A stretch of 8,707 bases of DNA. Origin: DATLFA01 sp039934635 (GTDB lineage Bacteria; Actinomycetota; Acidimicrobiia; Acidimicrobiales; WLNW01). Each line of letters opens with the position of its first letter. The stretch's first letter is position 1. The notes under the pieces are model-generated. The model made no database searches. It was given only the letters and a program-made list of their open reading frames with translations, and had not been told where the DNA came from. Both the position numbers and the translations under genes were made by a program. Positions 6,074 through 8,707 of the stretch are shown here, piece after piece. The stretch is taken from positions 1 through 8,707 of the forward strand of contig JBDTLT010000230.1 in NCBI GenBank assembly GCA_039934635.1, read 5' to 3'.

Positions 6074-6928
6074 ATGAGCGAGGACGAAGCACTGGGCGCG
6101 TACGAACAGGTCGCGCACCACATGCCAAACGACGTGCGCATCGGCGGCGCGTTGATCACCATGGTCGAACCCAACGTCGGCCGCGAACGCGAGTACAACC
6201 GCTGGTACGAAGACGATCACTTCTACTCGGGCGCGATGCACGGCCCGTGGACCTTCGCCGGTCGTCGGTGGGTTGCGCCCAAAGCCCTGCGGGCGCGGCG
6301 CATAGCGGTTGCCGACTCGGCGGTGCAACCTCCCGACGCGGGTTGCTACATCTCGCTCTACTGGATCACCGAGGGCCACGAAGCCGACAACGAACGGTGG
6401 TCGGTGTTTGCCATGCGAGATGCGCTCATGCCCTTCGGTCGTGGCTTCACCGAGCGGCTGCATGTGTACACCGCGTTTCAGCGCTACCGATTCGGCGTCG
6501 TGCGCGACCCCGGCCCGATGAAGCCGCACCTCGCACTCGACGCCCCTTACACCGGCCTCGTCGTCGAGGTCATCGATGCGCCGACCGAAGCCGACCTGCC
6601 GGCGCTGCAATCGTGGTTGGTCGACGAGCACATCCCGCAGTTCCTGCCGTCGTCGCCCGCCGGCATGGTCATCGCGTTCACACCCGTGCCGTTCTCCCAA
6701 GGACGCATCGAAGTGCCGGGCACACCGGCGGTACCGCCACCGCCGGGCGTCGGCCGCCAACTCTGCCTGCTCTGGTTCCTCGACCGCGACCCGTTCATCT
6801 GCTTCCCCGACAGCTTCACGAGCCACGTCGAAGCGCTGGCCGCGTCCGGCAAAGGCGAGCTGCGTTTCTGCGGGCCGTTCGTACCGACCGTCGTCGGCAC
6901 CGACCGCTACGTCGACGAGCTGCGCTAG
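6074..6928 (+). CDS. Ferredoxin-like dimeric alpha/beta-barrel protein, third barrel in the window
   Basis: A 284-residue soluble protein. The N-terminal half reads IGGALITMVEPNVGREREYN (23-42), then RWYEDDHFYSGAMHGPWTFA (43-62): a beta strand followed by a helix carrying 'YN.WYe.DH' as in EthD/ABM-type barrels, then a loop and the strand GCYISLYWITEGH (90-102). The second half repeats the theme: TGLVVEVIDAPTEADLPALQ (160-179), WLVDEHIPQFLPSSPAGMVI (181-200) with the DEH motif, a proline-rich loop (214-225) and the strand RQLCLLWFLDRDP (228-240). Two DH/DEH motifs in equivalent places suggest an internal duplication. No reaction can be assigned. GGGGGGA at 6064-6070 is the Shine-Dalgarno, 3 nt from the ATG, and it lies 22 bp after the hydrolase stop, so both are likely one operon. 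A TACTGT box at 6039-6044 could give an extra start. The final TAG overlaps the stop of the convergent SDR. Confidence 0.7.
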   Translation: MSEDEALGAYEQVAHHMPNDVRIGGALITMVEPNVGREREYNRWYEDDHFYSGAMHGPWTFAGRRWVAPKALRARRIAVADSAVQPPDAGCYISLYWITEGHEADNERWSVFAMRDALMPFGRGFTERLHVYTAFQRYRFGVVRDPGPMKPHLALDAPYTGLVVEVIDAPTEADLPALQSWLVDEHIPQFLPSSPAGMVIAFTPVPFSQGRIEVPGTPAVPPPPGVGRQLCLLWFLDRDPFICFPDSFTSHVEALAASGKGELRFCGPFVPTVVGTDRYVDELR

Positions 6929-7755
6929 TCGTCGAAGGACACCACGCCGGTGCGCAGCATGTCTTCCCACATGCGCATGGCGGCGCGGGGGCGCTTGGCC
7001 ATCGTGCCCGCGTCGATGACGTAGGTCTGGCCGGTGATGCACGACGCGAGATCCGACACGAGGAACACGACGAGGTTGGCCACGTCGTCGGGACGAGCGG
7101 CATTGTCGAGCAGTCGCTCTGAACGGAACGCTTTGAGGTGACGCTCGGACAGACGCTCGATCGCGACGTCGGTCAACATGAGCCCGGGGGCGACCGCATT
7201 GCAGCGGATACCCGCCGCGCCGTGCATGTTCGCGACATGTCGCGTGAACGCCAGCAACGCCGCCTTGGAGCACGCGTAGGCCAGGTGATTCTCTTCGCCC
7301 ACCAACCCCGACAACGAACTCGTGTTGACGATCGCGCCGCGACCGCCCGACAGCATCACCGGGATGACGTGCTTGCACACGAGCATCGCGCCCCGCAGGT
7401 TGACGGCCATCGTGCGGTCCCACACGTCGACATCCATGTCGACGACGTCGCCGTCGCGGCCGAGCACGTCGAGCCCGAGTGCGGCGGCGTTGTTGTGCAC
7501 GATGTCGATCTGCCCGAAGCGATCGACAACCGCCGCGACCATGGCGCGCACCGCCTGCTCGTCGCTGACATCGACCTCGAGCGCGATCGCCGCGTCACCG
7601 AGATCGTCGGCCGCAGCCGTCGCGCGATCGCGATCGATGTCGGCGATCGCCACCCTGGCCCCTTCGGACACCATCCGCCGTGCCGTGGCGAACCCGAGTC
7701 CCGACGCGGCGCCGGTGACGATGGCGACTCGATCGTGTAACGAAGACGTTGTCAT
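6925..7755 (-). CDS. SDR family NAD(P)-dependent oxidoreductase
   Basis: A complete 276-residue classical SDR. Motifs: TGAASGLG (14-21), Asp39 after beta2 (VAIADID), which favours NAD, VDVSD (61-65), HNNAA (87-91), Asn119, NTSSLSG with Ser147, Tyr160 and Lys164 (YACSK), and the C-terminal SCITGQTYVIDAG (238-250). It carries an extra C-terminal segment (251-276, MAKRPRAAMRMWEDMLRTG) longer than the usual family end. The ATG at 7753-7755 directly follows the cyclase stop with 1 bp between them (TGATATG), so translation is probably coupled; the frame also continues upstream to 7872, but that reading lies in the cyclase gene and lacks SDR features. It probably oxidises a secondary alcohol formed in the same pathway as the cyclase-family hydrolase. 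Its stop shares the palindrome CTAG with the convergent barrel gene. The substrate is unknown. Confidence 0.92.
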   Translation of the reverse strand: MTTSSLHDRVAIVTGAASGLGFATARRMVSEGARVAIADIDRDRATAAADDLGDAAIALEVDVSDEQAVRAMVAAVVDRFGQIDIVHNNAAALGLDVLGRDGDVVDMDVDVWDRTMAVNLRGAMLVCKHVIPVMLSGGRGAIVNTSSLSGLVGEENHLAYACSKAALLAFTRHVANMHGAAGIRCNAVAPGLMLTDVAIERLSERHLKAFRSERLLDNAARPDDVANLVVFLVSDLASCITGQTYVIDAGTMAKRPRAAMRMWEDMLRTGVVSFDD

Positions 7756-7756
7756 A

Positions 7757-8641
7757 TCAGAGGATCCAGAGCGGACGAACGGAGCAACCGGTGCCGCCGG
7801 GTATCGCCAGTGGTGCGACAACCAGGCCGCCGACGGCGGTGGTGTTCGCGGCAGCCGCCCGCGACGCGGCACCGAGCTCGCAGTTGTCCACGAGCAGCAG
7901 CCCGATCGCCCAGATCAATCGGTGCACGCACACGAATGGTTGTGACGGATGGTTGGAATCGAGGAAATCCCAGCACAACATCGATACGTGATTGTCGGCG
8001 ATCCACTCGGCGGCGCTGCCGCCGACACCGGGCATGACGTGGCCTTCGCGCAGGCCGTCGAAAGCGTTGCCTTGCTCTTCGTAACGATCGCGTCCCATGT
8101 AGAGCAACAGTGCATCACCTGATGCGAACGTCACTCCCGATTGACGCAACGCCGTATCGATGTCGGCCGCTTCGACCGGCGCATCGGCGTCGACCCACGG
8201 CGTCGCCCGCACTCTCGGAACGTCGACGAACACTCCCCTCGTGAACAAGCCGTGCTCCGCCAGGTGCTCGACCGAGGGGCCATCGGCGTCGTCCACTTCC
8301 CATCCGGCGTACCAATGGCCGCCGATCGAGATGTGGTTGAGCGCATCGAGGTGGGTGTTGGCCCGGCCATGGCAGTCGAGCTCGACGTGGTCGGAGCCCA
8401 TGCCGATCGGCCCGTCGGTGTAGAACACCTCGACGGAGAAGCCCGGCTTGTCGTCACCGCGCGGCGACGGGCTCGGACGCATCGGCCGCGCCAACGACAC
8501 CGGCTCGCCCGACACGATGCTCTCCGCGGCGCGGATTCGGGCGAGCTCGTCGATGTAGTTGGCCGTCCCGAGACGGTCGTGCTGACCGAATCGCGGCTTG
8601 GCCGCGTGGGCCGTCAACCAATCGTCGTACGTTGCCGTCAT
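7757..8641 (-). CDS. Cyclase-family metal hydrolase (kynurenine formamidase-like)
   Basis: A complete 294-residue member of the cyclase / kynurenine formamidase family (PF04199). Metal-dependent members open amide or lactam rings (isatin hydrolase) or hydrolyse formamides. The N terminus has FGQHDRLGTANYIDEL (18-33), as in the long actinobacterial branch. The metal and catalytic motif is HGRANTHLDALNH (91-103; His91, His97, Asp99, His103), a variant of HxGTHxDxPxH with the first His shifted by two residues, Asn for Gly and Leu for Pro. Further conserved blocks are LLLYMGRDRYEE (178-189), PGVGGSAAEWIADNHVSMLC (204-223), HRLIWAIGLLLVDNCEL (240-256) and APLAIPGGTGCSVRP (276-290). The ATG at 8639-8641 is chosen because it follows GGGGGA on the minus strand and avoids overlapping the upstream SDR; the same frame runs open to the window edge. 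It lies 13 bp after the SDR tail and 1 bp before the next SDR, in one operon. The substrate is probably a cyclic amide, lactone or ketone, by inference. Confidence 0.9.
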   Translation of the reverse strand: MTATYDDWLTAHAAKPRFGQHDRLGTANYIDELARIRAAESIVSGEPVSLARPMRPSPSPRGDDKPGFSVEVFYTDGPIGMGSDHVELDCHGRANTHLDALNHISIGGHWYAGWEVDDADGPSVEHLAEHGLFTRGVFVDVPRVRATPWVDADAPVEAADIDTALRQSGVTFASGDALLLYMGRDRYEEQGNAFDGLREGHVMPGVGGSAAEWIADNHVSMLCWDFLDSNHPSQPFVCVHRLIWAIGLLLVDNCELGAASRAAAANTTAVGGLVVAPLAIPGGTGCSVRPLWIL

Positions 8642-8654
8642 GTGTCCCCCGTCT

Positions 8655-8707
8655 TCAATGGAACCAGTTGCCGCCGTTGACATCCAATGCCTGCCCCGTG
8701 ATGGCAC
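8655..8707 (-). CDS. SDR family oxidoreductase, C-terminal 16 residues only
   Basis: Reading the minus strand from 8705, one frame gives AITGQALDVNGGNWFH and then the stop TGA (8657-8655). 'ITGQ...VNGG' is the standard C-terminal strand of classical SDR enzymes, so the rest of this gene lies beyond the right edge of the window. The first two bases (8707-8706) belong to a codon cut by the edge. It is the most upstream gene seen of the minus-strand operon, and 13 bp separate it from the cyclase start. The segment is too short to name its branch, but it is distinct in sequence from the ends of both complete SDRs here. Confidence 0.8.
   Translation of the reverse strand, partial: AITGQALDVNGGNWFH

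Noticed and set aside
6038..7423. A 461-residue minus-strand open frame
   Set aside because: It runs antisense to the barrel gene and out of frame through the SDR; its translation is Arg/Gly/His-rich low-complexity sequence with no family motif. It is a GC-rich shadow.
7756..7872. N-terminal extension of the second SDR
   Set aside because: The extra 39 residues lie in the cyclase coding region and lack SDR features; the ATG at 7755 directly precedes the first Rossmann strand.
8642..8707. Upstream extension of the cyclase-family protein to the window edge
   Set aside because: The same bases encode a recognisable SDR C terminus in another frame, and a Shine-Dalgarno precedes the ATG at 8641.
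1..8707. CRISPR arrays, insertion sequences, tRNA genes, toxin-antitoxin or defence genes
   Set aside because: No direct repeat arrays, terminal inverted repeats, transposase motifs or clover-leaf sequences were seen; nearly all bases are taken up by metabolic genes.

Overview
The window is high-GC, densely coded DNA with short gaps and strongly GC-ending codons. An F420-type PPOX-fold oxidoreductase, a degenerate rhomboid with a basic linker and C-terminal helical tail, two SDRs and a crotonase of actinobacterial style, and TANNNT -10 elements close to start codons all point to an actinobacterium. My guess is a chromosomal segment from an Acidimicrobiia-like lineage, but this is inference from style and not from a database match. 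I see no tRNA, rRNA, CRISPR array, insertion sequence or phage gene.

Layout, left to right: the 3' part of a metal-dependent amidohydrolase (+, 1-594); a rhomboid-like membrane protein lacking the catalytic serine motif (+, 632-1519); a convergent SDR dehydrogenase of the 17beta-HSD10 / 3-hydroxyacyl-CoA dehydrogenase type (-, 1526-2299). An 83-bp divergent promoter region follows, then a + strand operon of a crotonase-family enzyme (2383-3216), a NIPSNAP-like tandem barrel protein (3219-3971) and an EthD-like barrel protein (4013-4696). Next are a convergent F420/FMN split-barrel oxidoreductase (-, 4752-5183), an alpha/beta hydrolase that is probably translated from a leaderless mRNA (+, 5245-6051), and a third ferredoxin-like barrel protein (+, 6074-6928). 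The last block is a - strand operon, transcribed from right to left: the tail of a third SDR (8655-8707), a kynurenine-formamidase/cyclase-family metal hydrolase (7757-8641) and a second complete SDR (6925-7755), with 13 bp and 1 bp between them.

Taken together this looks like an accessory catabolic island. Three SDRs, a crotonase, a ring-opening type hydrolase (cyclase family), an alpha/beta hydrolase, an amidohydrolase and an F420-type oxidoreductase could oxidise, open and hydrate a cyclic or CoA-activated substrate. The unusual part is three different dimeric alpha/beta-barrel (EthD/NIPSNAP-like) proteins interleaved with these enzymes. The substrate cannot be read from the sequence. The best candidate for an undescribed system is this barrel-rich module, with a symmetric divergent promoter joining the SDR to the crotonase-barrel operon.
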